From Romanomermis culicivorax (Eukaryota; Nematoda; Enoplea; Mermithida; Mermithidae): DNA of 64,000 nucleotides. Below are positions 31,331-43,200 of the stretch, piece after piece. The notes beneath the pieces were generated by a model that was given only the letters and a program-made list of their open reading frames with translations, did no database searches and was not told where the DNA came from. The DNA lies in assembly GCA_963922205.1 (NCBI GenBank), contig CAWUHX010000008.1:1273282-1337281 (forward strand). Direction: 5' to 3'. The first letter of the stretch is position 1. The number at the start of each line of letters is the position of its first letter. Position numbers and translations under genes: made by a program.

Positions 31331-33246
31331 CATATAATCCATAATAGTTTTCATCATCTTGAACGTATTATCTCATGTTTTCATTGGTAATCTTCAATAT
31401 TTTATCATGATATTTAATGAAGATTCGCATTTTTTTCCTTTTGAGAAAGATCAGTACGTCAAGTCTCTAAGCTTTTTGATGCAATTATTTCTTTTCTAAC
31501 GTAAAATCAATTCAAACGCTTCATGGAAATATCTCTCGGAAATTCATACCCTGCTTACTCATATATTTTCGACCAAGTATGAGAGTTTACAAATAAATTA
31601 TACTGGTTTTAAAATTTTTCAAGTAAAATTCTAGAAATTACGACTTTTGAACACAAAATTCAAATCTAATTCTTGAAATAAATGTTCGGAAAATTGATTT
31701 TCCAGCGTCGCAGAATATCAATACCCAAAAATTTTCCGACGCTTCGCGCCGGAAAGATTAACATCCATTTTGGGTTCTCACTTGTCATTATAGAGAACTT
31801 AACCATCGATTTCTCATGTAATTCTCAACGTCATAGTGCTTTTGGATAGTTTGCTTTAAAATTCGTTCCAATGCTTGCAGATTAAACTTTGAACTCGAAA
31901 ATTTCAATTTTTTCCTCAATTTTAATGAATTAACGGGTCTAAAAACACCAGGAGACTTAAAAAGGCTCAAAAACACCTAAATAAAGCGTCTGTGAGCATT
32001 TTTAAGCGAAAAAAACGACATCGGGAAAATGGGGGAAAAAATTTTGATCCCTTTCCCCATTTGGGGAAAAGGCCCGGGGGAAAAAACAGTGCTTAAGTGT
32101 AATATTAGTCAAGTGTCAGGAACCTGAAAGAATTGTATTCGTATAGTAGATTTGTATGATCGCAACAAACTTTGAGATTGTCAATGATTGGAAAATGAAT
32201 TAGTTAACTTCCACTGTTCATTCAGTGTGATTTGAAACGAGAATTTTTATTTTTGGTGTTTGACTCGAACAGAAAAATTTACCTTGTTCACGTAAATTCA
32301 TCAGCGGAGAAATTAAAATTCGTTATACCGTTGCTACAGTAATAGTGAGTTAAAAAATATTTCGGTTAATTACATATCTTAGCAAAGAAACAATTAATTT
32401 CAGCATACGATAGTGAATCTTGCATAATTATCAATTGTCTTCATCATAGCATTGGGACATTTTAATATCACTTGCGTTTTTTCATTTTGGTATCATAGTT
32501 TACTGTAGCCAAAAATTTCAAATACCGCTTTGATAGTTCCGAAACTTTTCAGAGCGGATTTTCTCATTTCGCGTGAATCAGGTTACGTCTCACTGAACTC
32601 TATCACACGAAACATAGATTTTCTGATAGGAAAAAGAATGCTGATTCTGAATCTACTTTTGTTTTTTTGCGATGTGTAGTATATTTAGAGCTATCTGTTC
32701 CAGAATACGAACTATTCAATTATCACGTGAATCGACGTGTGTTGGTGCAATTTTTCATCCAAAAATTTACGCGACCTGACTTCCGTTCTAGTTTTCTTCA
32801 GGAAAAATTATTATGGACATCCGTTATTTATTTACATCGGTGTTAAGAAGAAATCCGTAGCCGAAAATTAAAGAAATATATAAAATGCCTAAAAAATTGT
32901 AATCTGAATTCTCGCAGCATCTGATTTCTTTCTGAATCGTATAAACTGCTTTCTTTATCAGTTTTTCTTATCTCCCTGACGTGCTTAAGATAAAATAGAG
33001 TCGGCACGATTTTTTATGCAAATTAGTGCGGCAAAAGTAAACTTTAGTTATGATTTTATCAAACTTTTGGCATAAAACTTTTTAAAAGTTTTCAGTATGT
33101 TTTTCGGCTGAGAAACATTTTTTGTGCCATTGGCACAAATTTTTTTAGCCGTTTGTGCCAATTGGCACAAATGTCCGTGCACAAAAAAAAAACGCTGCCA
33201 GTGTTTTTTTTGTGCCGTATGTGAAAGAATTGTTTTCTGTGCGGAG

Positions 33247-34049
33247 CAGTGTTTTTTTTGTGCCAAAACATGGTTTCTGGCACAAAAAAATTTTAATGGC
33301 ACAAAAAATTTTGAGCGTTTGTGCCAATGGGCACAAAATTTTTGGCTGGTCAAACATCAAATTTCTTTGATTTTTAGACGTTTTAGGGGCTGGAAAATGC
33401 AAAAATTTTTAATGAATATAATATTTCCTATTCCTATATTTGACCCGAACGCGAATGATTTCTCTTCCAAAAGGTGTATTAGTATCGTTGCAGCAAACTT
33501 TATACTCAATGACTGATGAATGAGTAGAAATTCTGAATTTTCTCTCGTAATTCAGTCAGATTCGGATTCAAAACTGAAATTCTTACTTTTCCTGTTTATC
33601 ATTGATTCAGATAGAAAAATCGATATCGTTGGTAATCGTAAAATATTTCGACCGAAAATTTACACAATTTTCGACTTTATTTTCCCTAGTCTTTACATTG
33701 ATGTTAAATTCGAAAAGTGAATCAATTTGAACTTCCTGAACAATTCTCGAGTTATTTAAATTTTGTCAGCATGCCAGTTCTTTTAGAGTCGTCATGAACC
33801 ATTTTTTACGCAGTTTTTTCTTACCTGACTTTTAGTTTAGTTTAGGTTTAGCTAAAAAGTAGGTTGAGCACGATTTTTACAAAAAATTAATGCGTTTTAA
33901 AGGTTAAATTTTTATCAAACTTTTGGCATAAAACTTTTCCGCAGTTTTCAGTATGTTTCCAGTAGAAAAAAAATTTTTGTGCCATTGGCACAAATTTTTT
34001 TGGCCTCTTGTGCCAATTGGCACAAATGTCCGTGCACAAAAAAACGCTG
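33247..34049. mobile_element. hAT-like MITE, GTGCCA type (element B)
   Basis: 803 bp, collinear with element A but without the hairpin insertion. Ends CAGTGTTTTTTTTGTGCC and, reversed, CAGCGTTTTTTTGTGCAC. Flanks GTGCGGAG (33239-33246) and GTGCGGAA (34050-34057) match at seven of eight bases. A second left end of the same type at 33199 shows that B landed inside yet another copy. Confidence 0.88.
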
Positions 34050-34494
34050 GTGCGGAAGACACGGAGCCTGCCGCCTAGCCTACTGTTTTTTTCCACATTT
34101 GCAATATAATGTGGAAAAAAATCTGGAATGTGGAAAAAATTTTTGAGGTCTTTCCACAAATGTGGAAGAAAACTTGCGGGTTTTCATATTGAAAAGATGC
34201 ATTTTCACCGGCCTTTATACTCTTATTTCATGTTCTCTAATTAATAATTCTTGTTTGTATTGTGTTTTGTTCTTACTACCTATTTCGCTTTTCTTTTTTT
34301 GTTTTGCTAGTGAAAATAAATTATTTGATTGATTGATTGATTTTGGTGCATTTTAGGAAGCTCTTTTTTTATTATTTATCACCAAGTTCAGGCGCGACTT
34401 TTAGTATGTCTACGTTCACTTACCACTTAATCTTTAATAGTTTTCATCATCTTAAACGTATTATTTCATGTTTAATGGGCAATTTTGCATACTT

Positions 34495-36084
34495 ATGGAC
34501 CGATGCATCGGCATCGGCCGATGCATCGGCCGATTGTTGAGTTTTTCTACCATCGGCCATCGGCCGATGTTTTGCCAGATAATCGGCCGATGGCCGATTG
34601 TTTGGCAACTTTTTTTTACAATGAATGCATATGCTTATGCTTAAAAACAGATTGTTCACATATATATTTTACAGTTACTTTAGTAAATACATAATTTTTT
34701 TGTGAAAATGGTTGTTTTAATGTCTGGTATATTTGCCCTGTGTTGCCATTGATGAACTAAATAACAAGAATTTGACAAGCTATGAATGGGATATTTTAGC
34801 TAGGGCAGTAAGAATATACTTTAATACATGTATAATGTATCAACACCTTAGATAATTATGTTTTGGCAGCTTGTAAATTTGTTAAAATCTTTTGCAGAAA
34901 CTGTAAAAATCTATGAATCTAAAAACGCCTGTATTTCGGAAGAAATAGCTGAAGAAAAGTAAGCTAGATTTTGTGCCTAAATTTTTTTGAAAAACATAAA
35001 TTAAAGAATCGTAGATTGAGAATTTTACGCCACTCAATCCAAATTTCAACTTTCCTGGATTGGGTCCATTCAAGGAGGAATTGTCGGGAAAAATGAATCA
35101 ATATTTTTATAGAAATGGTAATCGAGCCCACTTTAAACTCATTGAAGACAATAGACTTCATGCTTTGGCATTTTTACTAGATCCTCGATTCAAAAAGGAT
35201 GGATTGAAATTTGAAATATAACACATATTGATCATACAAATCAAAATTAAATAATTTAGGCTTTCTGTGATCCTCAAGCAGAAGACAAAGCTGAACTAGC
35301 TTTGGTTAGAATGATTGTCGATCAAAAACAACGCCTTTCTGAAAATATGGTTCAAACATTTGAATGAATCTTCAATCTCATTCTCCAAACTTTCTCAGTA
35401 AGCCACAATTAATACTAATGTAAATAATTCAAGCATTTACACAAAACTGACCAATTTCAGGCACTATTTGGCCATTGCAAGTTTATCTGAAGATGAGCTG
35501 TAGCCCGAAAAATATGCAATGTCAACATTTGAGCAAGCAAAAGCCATTGTTTTAGAATAGATTACTAGAATAATGGAAGAAAAATGCTGCAACAAAACCA
35601 GAATTAGCTAATGTGAGTCACAATAGTATGCAGTTGAAAATAAGTTTCATTATGGAAAAAATTTCTTTAGCTTGCCATGAAATTTTCATCAGCTGCAATT
35701 GAGTCAGTAGCTGATGAATGATCATTTTAAAAGGCAAAAGATGCTAGAAGTGGAAAAGGATCCCGCTTATTGCTGAGATTGGATTCAATAGGTCAAACTG
35801 GAAAAACAAGCTGAAGTTGAAGAAGCTTCTAGTGAACTCAGCAATCAAAGTGAAGGTAGTACAACAGATGCCTTTGTTGATCACAAATTGGATGAATGAA
35901 ATGTTGTTAATTATTGAATGTTGAAAATATCAGTAGAACTTGGTGAATAATTCATAATAATTAAAAATTTATTACAGTGTAGCAACTTCAGGTTGCATTT
36001 TGTACATGTTACAACCGATGCCATCGGTGACCCTGGCCGATGCATCGGCATCGGCCGATGGCAAATTTTTGGCCATCGGTCCAT
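34495..36084 (+). mobile_element. Decayed hAT element with CCGATGCATCGG subterminal repeats
   Basis: Ends ATGGACCGATG and CATCGGTCCAT are inverted. Between them, on both sides, CCGATGCATCGGCATCGG words recur. The homologous site in element 2 (near 31390) lacks the insertion. A clean 8-bp duplication is no longer visible. Transposase remnants lie at about 35139-35890. Confidence 0.75.
35139..35890 (+). pseudogene. hAT (ZBED-like) transposase remnant
   Basis: Broken plus-strand frames give LHALAFLLDPRFKKDGLKFE, close to the LxxLATLLDPRFK motif of ZBED-type hAT proteins, then DPQAEDKAELALVRMIVDQ. Stops and frame changes follow. No dimerisation domain survives. Confidence 0.6.
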
Positions 36085-36429
36085 CACTACTCATTATATC
36101 TTTATATTTAATGAAGATCCGCATTTTTTCCTTCATATATTTGTTGAGAGAGATCAACGCGTCAACTTTCTCAGCTTTTTGAAGCGTTTCTTCTTTTCTT
36201 AACGTAAATTCAATTCAAAAGCTTCATGGAAATATTTTCAAAAAATTTCTACGCTTCTGATTCATAGCTTTTCGGCCAAATTCATGAAAGGTTACGAAAA
36301 AATGGATGGTTTTAAAAGTTTTCGAATCATAAATTTCTAGAAATTACGATTTATGAACACAAAATTTTAATTTATTTTTTGAGACTTATGATCAGAATGA
36401 TTACCAGAATGCTGATCAAAAAGATGAAA

Positions 36430-36760
36430 AAGGGTCAAACTTTTTCAGCTCGATCACGTTCTTGATCATCTGTCAGCAATCGGGGTACCCACCTTGCAGA
36501 CACTTATGACAAGCTCAGATTTTTTTGTCAAAATGGATTGTGCAATACCATAGTTAGGCCTAAGGACCCCAGCTGTACCTGGCACACTTTGATTCGCCTG
36601 TCTTCATTAACCAGAGCTTGAACAGCTTGAATGGTTGTTCCAGCGGCCACAGTTGTTTCTGCATCAGGTGCCTTCCCATTTTCGAAGTATTGAACACCTG
36701 ACTTGAACAAAGCTACACATTTTTTTGCTGTTCTATATATCCAAGAGCGTTTTCCTAGTG
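36430..36760 (-). pseudogene. mariner transposase N-terminal relic
   Basis: The minus strand reads VQALVNEDRRIKVCQVQLGS (family: LVNEDRRITVRQVAxELG), then, out of frame, a piece like GWVPRLLTDDQERDRA (family: RWVPHLLTxEQKxxR). These are the helix-turn-helix and linker of mariners. The catalytic part is missing. Confidence 0.55.
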
Positions 36761-37150
36761 AACATCCGCCAACTCGGTGTGAATTTCGGTAACTTTCCTC
36801 CCCTTTCGCATCAAATAACGAATAACGGCTCGTTACTCAAAATTTAAATTTTCCGTCATTAAAAAAAATTCAACCGTAACTCATAACTAACAATCAAAAA
36901 AAAATTTAAGACGTAATCACCTAAGAGATAGTACAACGCAACAAAAGATTAAAAAAGTGGATGCCACTAAAAAGCTATACTTCAGTATATATAACCCCTC
37001 GTAGTGTGAGAAACCAAAAATTTATCAAAGCAACCCGATTTTTCCTCAAAATGCAGATTGTATCCCGACCTGTCCAGAAAAAAACCTGCATATAATCCAA
37101 TTTATTTTATATTTTAGGTTTGTAAAATTTGATTTTGCTATTTATTTTGC
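36761..37150. other. Upstream region of the coiled-coil gene
   Basis: AT-rich, without exons. Contains ATATATAACC near 36985, which could serve as a TATA box, but too far from the ATG to assign. Confidence 0.3.
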
Positions 37151-37177
37151 CGTCAACGACATCAAAAGTCGTTGACG
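37151..37177. promoter_or_regulatory. Perfect 10-bp inverted repeat upstream of the coiled-coil gene
   Basis: CGTCAACGAC, seven bases, GTCGTTGACG, ending 69 bp before the ATG at 37247. The position suits a dimeric transcription-factor site or a 5' leader hairpin; function is inferred from position only. Confidence 0.4.
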
Positions 37178-37246
37178 CCAAAAAGCATTTATCCATAATT
37201 TTTTGTGCGGCTGGAAATCCGAAATTCAACTTTCTTCACTCCCAAT

Positions 37247-40200
37247 ATGGCGGATTTATTAAGTTATTATAAAAACGCTTTGGTAGAAAAAACTCGCGCC
37301 GTTGAAGAACTTCGTGTCGAAAACGAAAAATTGAAAAGCAAGTTTGTTTTTTTCCCAAATACATTTGACGCTATGCTATATTTATACAGGTCAGAGATTG
37401 AATTTTAATTTAATCGACGCGTTATTTAAAGAAAAAAAGACGATAATTAGAATTTTCGACGAAGAACTGAAGTCCAGGGAGGAACAATGGTGAGTTTATT
37501 CCTCAATTGGAAACATTTGCAGAACCGCGCACAGTTTAAAAAATCGTATCGGTTTTAGACTCCCAACTTTCGTTGAGTTTTTGGGCGTATAAAACTGGAA
37601 AAGGTCGGAAAACTGAGGCAATTCATGTATTTCATAAACAAAGTTCGAATTAATCATCTTCCGGGAAATTTTGGTTACACTTTTCTGAAGCATCTCGTAT
37701 AATATATAGAATTTTTTTTTAATGTAGAATAAACGGATCGTGCAAAAATAGCCGCCCTGAATGGTTTTTTGTAAATGATGAAATGGAAAAATTTTTTGGA
37801 ATAAAAATTCTTCCAAAATTTAACAATTATAAAGGCTAATAGTATAACACAAGCTATTCTGTTGATTAATTCGAATGAAACTTAAATTTTTTACATTATT
37901 TCGAAGACATTTATTACTCTTTCAGTCCCCGATGAGGAATAAGTGGCGTAATTTAATCCTCGAAATTTATTTACATCGAATTAAAATTATTGATTTTGTC
38001 AAAAAATTTGATACAATAATTTTTATCATTTCGGAAATGATGGTTTTCTCCATATTCGGTTTTGTGATTCAATTTGTAAAACTAAAATTCAAGTTTAGTG
38101 TGCGTATTCCTAAAGAAATTAATTCAATTCTAAGTATGTATGACCAGGTTAAAGTTCCATTTTAATCATGCTTATTTTATTTTCAAGCAAAAGAAACGTA
38201 ATTAAAATATTTCAAATATTTGAAATTCATTTTTTCTTTATTTATTTAATAGTTTAATATGAAAATTCCACGGAGCCATGTACAGCTTAAATATTTTTGT
38301 ATCGGTTTCAGACGCCAACTTTTGTTGGGTTTTGAGGCGTCCAAAATTGAAAAATGTCAAAAAATGAACCAGTTTCTGTTTTAAATGTAAATTTGATTAA
38401 TTTCATAGAACAAAGTTCATCTCCCAGTGAAGTTTTGTTACATTATTCTGAAGCATCTACAATTTATAGAAAAATTTTCATGTAAAGAACTGTAAATTCA
38501 TCGTGCAAATATCACTGCCCTGCAGGGGTCCCCAAGATCAGATTTTTTAGGTAGGGGTAAATTTGAAAATTTGCGGGGTTAGTGTAGCTAAATGTCCACT
38601 AAACACTTCATTTTGCCTCAAAATTAGGCACCCAGTGATGAATTTTTAGGATTTTAGGCAGGGGTAATACCCCCCTCATACCTGCTGCTCTGAATGCTAT
38701 GTTTCTCAATGATGAAAATTTTTTAAATAAAATTATTTTAAAAATTTATAACTAATGAGTATAACACAAAAAATTCTCTTTATATACAAAATTGAAAAAA
38801 TTATTATTGTTTCAAATTATTTCCAAGTCATTTATTACTCTTTGGACCCCAATTTTCCATGAGTTGTAAGTTGCATAAGTTAATTTTCAAAATTTATTTG
38901 CATCAAGTATAAAATGGTTAAAATTTGAAGGAATTACATTTGTCACTTCGCAAATGATGGTCTTATTTGATTTTACGATTCGCAAAATTAAAATTCCTAA
39001 AAAAATTAATTCAATTCTAGATATCTATAGGTTATTACTCCATTTTAATCATGCTTATTTTATTTTCTAACATATTTCAAATATTTGAAATTGAACTTTT
39101 GTTTATTTTTTCAATTGCTAAGTGAAATTTTGCGATTTACTAAGTAATGAATCTTTTCAATACTTATACCTGAATTGGAAGCTTTACATTTTCAGTTTAA
39201 AACATACCTGTAATTGGTGGGGAAGGATTAGGGACCTATCCCTGCTTGGTCGAACCCTATATTCAAATTTTGGGACCTTTCTCAACTCGAAAAAATTTTT
39301 AAAAACCATCTTTTTTGGCCTTTTTTGAGAGAATTTTGGATTTTTTGGGGTAACCTACCATGCATGCACAGCATAGAAATCCTGCTGTAGGTCAGCCAGG
39401 ACAGGGGTTGGAACACAAAATTTTTTTTCGTTCTCGATAACGACAGAAATCTTAGATAGGTTTTCTAATATCCAAGCAGCATATTCTTCATTTTGTGTTA
39501 GTCAGTTATGTGAAATTATTTGTCTAGACTGCACTTTTTAAAGTTTTAATGTTACTTTTTCGGACTTCAAAGAAAAATTGTTAACCTACTGCGTCATTCC
39601 CATTTTTATGACGACTTTCTCTTCTCTGTTGCTCATTTTCTTTCTTCATCTTCTTGATCATTGATGGGGTAGTCGGATCTGCTGCGGTCAGCAAGGATCT
39701 GCTGGGGGTCAATCAAAGAGTGCTGGGGTCCTAACCCCGCCCCACCCCTGACGTGCATGTATGGTGCCTACCCCTCAAAATTTTGAGAATTTTGGTGGCC
39801 CCACCCCACATCTTACAACTATGGTTTAAAACAATGTCAATGATGAAATTTGTGCGCACAAAATTCAGGAAAAAATGAGCGAGAAAAAGAACTTATGAAG
39901 AACAATCAAAAATCTCATTTTTTTATTAAATCCAAACAGAAAACTGAAGATTATCGATCGAAATATTAGATGAATGGTTTTAAATAATGAAAACCATAGA
40001 ATGTTCACTTTTGAACACAGAAGCTTCTAGAATGTTGGAAAATGTATATTCAAGGGATAATTTGTAATACTCGATGTTTAGATTTTCAGTCGAAAAATCA
40101 ATATATTAATAAAGTGAATGACAAGTTGATAGAAAAATCAGCAAATTAATATTTATCGCAAAAGGGAAATTCTAATTTTTACTTAATGTAAATGCCGAGG

Positions 40201-43200
40201 TTTACTGACTCTAAATTTGGCACGAGACATATAGAAGCAATTAAGGATAACTGAGAAATAAAAGTAAACTTTTCAAGCCGTGTTTGAGCTTAATTGTAGT
40301 GAGAAATTTGACATTTCGGCTTTCTATGTTGTAATGCATCCTCAAAGTCAGTAGCAGAAGCGCTTGAAAAAACATTTTTTTCGAATAAAACTGAACTTTA
40401 AGTGTAAATTTTAGAAATCTCAGGTAACGAAGTTCAAATTCGTATCTTTCAGGAAAGCTCTGTTTTAGTGCACATTGCCGGGGCATTCCATACAATCTAT
40501 CGGAAAAGAAATGGAAATGAGTTGTTTTTTGCTTCTTTCACAGGATAATTCGAGAATCCGCTACTTTTCGTTTTTGGATATATACAAGTTTCCTATTATT
40601 CTATGTAAAAAACGGTACTCTGCAGGGTGTCCCCTTATAAGTCGATAGAAATTATGTCTGGAAAAGTCAAGGAATTTCGCCTAAATTCTTATGATGTTAC
40701 TTTTTAGGAGGAAAATTTGACATCTATGACTAAAAAGATGCATTCTCGCGTGATTTGCAATGTCCAAACCTGATTTTTTTGGCGCTTCGCGTCAAGCCCG
40801 TTACTCAATTATTCAAGTAACATTTAATTGTTCTTTGTTTATTAATATTTAACCTTTTTTATATATAATTAGGATTTAAACGTTTCTTACATTTTTTTTC
40901 ACTTGATTATACGTGCAAGTAGGGGGGTAGGTATGTGTAAACCCTCCTGCCTGGTACCTGAGACTCCTCCGGCCCGGAAAAAATCGTCAAACAGCCTCTG
41001 AGCTTTTTCGAAGATAGTATTTTTGATGATTTTCATGCATATTTCGTATGAAAAACATACTTCTGGAACTTTTTCTTGTTTTTTTCCGCCACCCTCTATC
41101 ACCTCAGTGAATAATCCCAGGAAAATTTAGCTGAGAATTAAAAAATTTGAAAACAGTTTCAAACTGATTTCATAAAACTTTATTGTGATTATGTGTGCTC
41201 TAAACTTGTCTACTGTCTTTGTTACACACAGACATGCACGGCAAAATTTTGCAGGGAGGAGATGTCCTCTTGCTTTTGATTGGGGCGGGGGGCTGAGGGT
41301 GGGTAAGCAGAAAAAACAAAAAAAACTCAACTGGCATGCTTTTGATAAAAATATACATAATAATCATCAAAAAACTGTCTTCGATAAATAGAGGGGGTGT
41401 TCGAAGGGCTCAACCCCTCCTACCCACTACGTGCATGTAATATGGTTACACGCTTCTTTCACCCTTTCACATATATATATATATATATATACATGTAATT
41501 GGGGGGGGAGTGCTATGTATAGGAACCACGCCCCAAAAAAAAATTTGTCGGCCATATGGCTAGCCATTAAGCAACCCCTGTGTGGGATTTTCTAATCATA
41601 TAGCTAGCCATATTGTATTCCTAGGGACCCCCATACTTTTTGCCGGAAAAATATTGGAAAATGTCAGTTTTGATGAAAAATGTCTATTTTTGAAAAAAAT
41701 GACAAAAATGTCAACTCTCCGCGCTACGCCATAAATACATTTTTTGCCGATTTTTCGACAAAAATTACTGTTTTAGTGACCTTTTTTCCGCACTTTTTGG
41801 TGAAAAAATCAAATTTTTTATCCTTCAGGGACCCCTCCCCCTGAAATTTAGGGAATCAGTGATCCCCGGTTCCAAAGAAGTCGCCCGTTCCCCGCAGACC
41901 TCAGGGCATCTTTACACGTATGTCCTTTCATATATATGAATTACAGTTCATTTTTACCCCGAAAATCCTGTAAAACCTTCAAAATTCAGGAAATTTAATC
42001 TTGGAAAATTGCTGAACTACCTTTCTGTGAATCAATTTTTTCTTCATGGTCAACTTTATCGCTAATTTCAACTTGAAATAGAATTTTTCTCGTATAAATG
42101 ATTTTAAGGTGCCAGAGAATCGAATATATGAATGAGAAGCTCAACGATCAATCTACCAAATTGTCGACATTCCTAAAAAAATTGGCTATTGTCAAAAATC
42201 GCACGTACAAAAATGAAATTTCCGAAGAAAAAAATGACCAAAGCTTCGTCAACGCAAAATTAGACGACGAAATTTTAATTTCAAATGACGAAAAAATGGA
42301 TTTAGAAGAATTGAAACCGATCGACGATTCGCAAATTCCCAATATTTCAGGTTTTAAAAATAATGAAAATTTACGCCGAAAAATCAACTTGTCAAGTAAA
42401 TTAAGGCAAGAAAATTTGAAATCGATTTTTCGTCTTCGGAAACAAAAAATTAATAGCGTAAAAAACGTTCGAGAAATTTGGATTTTAAAAAGATCGTTAA
42501 ACGAATTAAAATCCCAATTATCGGACGCCAAACTGCGCGAAAAGGAAAAGAACGTTTCACGAAAAAATGAACATTTTTTAAGGCGAAAATTGCGCGAATC
42601 GTTGGAAGAAATTTCTAGTCTACGTAACGGCGAAGAAATGTCCATTTTACAAAACGGCGTCGAACGTTTAAACGAGGAATTGGCTAAATGCCGAGCGGAA
42701 AATTTAGCTTTGAAAACCAAAATTGAAAATTTAACGGACGAAATTTCTAGCCTAAGATCCGGCGAAGAAGTATCGATTTTACAAAACGGTGTCGATCAAT
42801 TAAATTCGTTATTGGTCAATTGTCAAAACGAACAGTTTAATTGGAGTCGAGAAAAAGTGTTTTTGAATAAAAACGCCGATTCTTACGTTCAACAAATCGA
42901 TTTTATGCGCAAATTATGCATGAATTGGTGCCTAGAAAATTCCAATTTACAAAAACGTATCGATTTTTTGAAATCTAGATTAGAAAAAATCGATAAATCA
43001 AAGATGGTCGACCAAAAATCCAAAATATCGATCGATTTCAACGATTTAATCGCCAATTGGCAAGAGGAAAAATGTCGCCTAAAATCGGAATTGCTCAAAT
43101 TGACGTCCATTCACGAACGATTCCGTGACGAATTTTTACGCATTCAAAATTCTATTAGGTCGCAATTCAATTTTTTAACGTATAGAAAAATCGATTTGGA

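Larger units (their letters stand above)
27847..32091. mobile_element. Nested hAT-like element, CCCC/GGGG type (element 2)
   Basis: Ends CACTGTTTTTTTCCCC and, reversed, CACTGTTTTTTCCCCC. CTTAAGTG is duplicated exactly at 27839-27846 and 32092-32099. Next to both ends are TTTCCCCATTTGGGGAAAA palindromes. It contains element 3, a GC hairpin, an inverted pair of CATACCTGTA elements and a 782-bp hAT MITE. No transposase. Confidence 0.9.
27758..33197. mobile_element. Outermost hAT-like element of the nest, GTGCCA type (element C)
   Basis: The left end CAGTGGTTTTTTTGTGCC and right end GTGCACAAAAAAAAAACGCTG (reversed CAGCGTTTTTT) match the ends of the complete copies at 28249 and 33247. Its interior (27777-27846 plus 32100-33120) matches theirs once the inner insertion 27847-32091 is removed. 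Flanking 8-mers do not match, so one end may belong to another copy. Confidence 0.6.
34081..36400. mobile_element. hAT-like element end, CCACA/TGTGG type, with shared interior (element 4)
   Basis: The left end CTACTGTTTTTTTCCACA is followed by TCTTTCCACAAATGTGGAAG palindromes and then GAAAAGATGCATTTTCACCGG. Its interior (34380-34490 and 36090-36400) matches elements 2 and 2205-3100: TTTTCATCATCTTAAACGTA, ATTTAATGAAGATCCGCATT and TTCATGGAAATATTTTC. It is interrupted by a 1.6-kb hAT relic. The right end was not found. Confidence 0.6.

Noticed and set aside
27847-32091. Helitron interpretation of the GC hairpins
   Set aside because: The hairpins are internal, no CTRR end or A/T target site is present, and the elements have inverted ends with exact 8-bp duplications.
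33048-33516. Overlapping frames with repeated HWHK/CANWHK words
   Set aside because: They translate the GTGCCAATTGGCACAAA subterminal repeats of hAT-type elements and are not protein genes.
37875-38165. 97-codon frame as a gene nested in intron 2
   Set aside because: The second copy of the local duplication has lost the frame, so it is not under coding constraint.
38520-38692. Calling the 170-bp insert a CATACCTGTA element copy
   Set aside because: It shares words (CATACCTGC, GGGGTAA) but the ends do not match well enough; left as unclassified.
42148-42720. 190-codon minus-strand frame opposite the coiled-coil exon
   Set aside because: It is a shadow of the real exon: Ser/Phe/Leu-rich complement of a Lys/Glu/Asn-rich coil.
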